Shown piece after piece: positions 14,539 through 14,925 of a stretch of 14,925 bases of DNA (its first letter is position 1; every line of letters begins with the position of its first letter). The notes beneath the pieces were generated by a model that ran no database searches, was not told the origin of the DNA, and worked only from the letters and a program-made list of their open reading frames with translations. Source of the DNA: JBFGFG01 sp041627475 (lineage in GTDB: Bacteria > Actinomycetota > Nitriliruptoria > Nitriliruptorales > Nitriliruptoraceae); the NCBI GenBank assembly GCA_041627475.1, contig JBFKQZ010000052.1, positions 1 to 14,925 on the forward strand, given 5' to 3'. The position numbers and the translations under genes were made by a program.

Positions 14539-14925
14539 ATGACCTCGTACCGCAGCTCCGACGACCGCGGGCCCCGCCGGGCCCGCGAGTCTCGTGGTGC
14601 CTACGAGCACGATCCGCTGGAGCGGATGGCCGGGCTCCTCGACGAGCTGGAGGAGGCGAAGCGCCGCGTCCTGGACGGCTACCGCGACATCGTCGCGTGG
14701 GGCGGCACGGCGAAGACCACCGGCTACACGCAGAGCGAGTGGCTCGCACTGGTCGGCAGGCTGCCCGGCCGTGACGCGTGGAAGTTCGAGCTGCTCGTGC
14801 GACGTCTGCCGGCCATGCCGGTCACCGCCACCTTGCTGGAGACCGGGCAGCTCACACTGGACCAGGCCGTCTCCATCATCGCCGGCACCAGGTCACTGTC
14901 GGGCGAGACGCTGCGCGAGGTCGAC
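14539..14925 (+). CDS. DUF222-type protein (HNH-endonuclease-associated), 3' end cut by window
   Basis: Partial gene: 129 codons are visible and the frame runs off the window. After an Arg/Ser-rich N-terminus (1-22), residues about 25-129 read like the start of a DUF222 (13E12 repeat) domain: helical, with WLALVGRLPGRDAW, LLVRRLPAMPVTATLLETGQ and LTLDQAVSIIAG, the usual pattern in which the host protein's ability to enter is replaced by repeated R-L-P-x-x-x-x-L-x-x-G-x-L motifs. Full-length members usually end in an HNH nuclease domain, which would lie beyond the window. They are often multicopy and partly mobile in actinobacteria; their role is not established. The ATG at 14539 lacks a ribosome site; ATG 14626 (residue 30) is an alternative. 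The family call rests on memory of the pattern. Confidence 0.7.
   Translation, partial: MTSYRSSDDRGPRRARESRGAYEHDPLERMAGLLDELEEAKRRVLDGYRDIVAWGGTAKTTGYTQSEWLALVGRLPGRDAWKFELLVRRLPAMPVTATLLETGQLTLDQAVSIIAGTRSLSGETLREVD

Overview
This is a very GC-rich window (by eye over 70% G+C) with strong G/C bias at third codon positions. Seven of the 13 genes called here start with GTG. MoeZ-type MoeB-rhodanese, a DUF222-type protein fragment and a classic ppc point to a high-GC actinobacterium. A deep-branching lineage such as Nitriliruptoria is possible, but that is a guess and was not tested. The genes are mostly central and housekeeping metabolism. I found no mobile element, CRISPR array, rRNA, tRNA or recognisable defence system, and no convincing new multi-gene system.

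Layout, left to right. Complete ppc (PEP carboxylase, +) meets tail to tail a small GH32/GH43/GH68-like beta-propeller protein (-). A 74-bp divergent gap separates that gene from a membrane protein with a C-terminal RCK_C/TrkA-C domain (+). This in turn meets moeZ (-), an adenylyltransferase/sulfurtransferase for sulfur-carrier proteins. A 215-bp divergent gap holds a tandem 9-bp repeat and a candidate moeZ promoter. It leads into a probable small single-pass membrane protein (+), which converges on ackA. The pta-ackA pair (-) overlaps by 4 bp and forms the acetyl-CoA / acetyl-phosphate / acetate module. Upstream on the same strand, behind a perfect 15-bp-arm hairpin, lies a secreted six-cysteine protein of unknown function (-). 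It is divergent from glpK (+). An unrecognised soluble protein (+) follows glpK 2 nt later and overlaps by 11 bp, tail to tail, a PLP-dependent Cys/Met-metabolism enzyme (-). That enzyme is divergent from an Lrp/AsnC regulator (+), and a 14-bp perfect palindrome lies between them. The window ends inside a DUF222-type (HNH-endonuclease-associated) protein (+).

How the genes work together. pta-ackA links acetyl-CoA to ATP and acetate. ppc replenishes oxaloacetate and glpK feeds glycerol into the triose pool. The PLP enzyme and Lrp regulator look like a self-contained sulfur-amino-acid unit with local control. MoeZ supplies sulfur activation for molybdopterin and possibly thiamine or cysteine carrier proteins. 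None of these units has an obvious functional link to its neighbours. The points most worth a second look are the apparent loss of two aspartate-inhibition residues in PEP carboxylase, the palindrome between the PLP enzyme and the Lrp gene, the unknown gene coupled to glpK, and the six-cysteine secreted protein. No gene-free stretch exceeds 300 bases.
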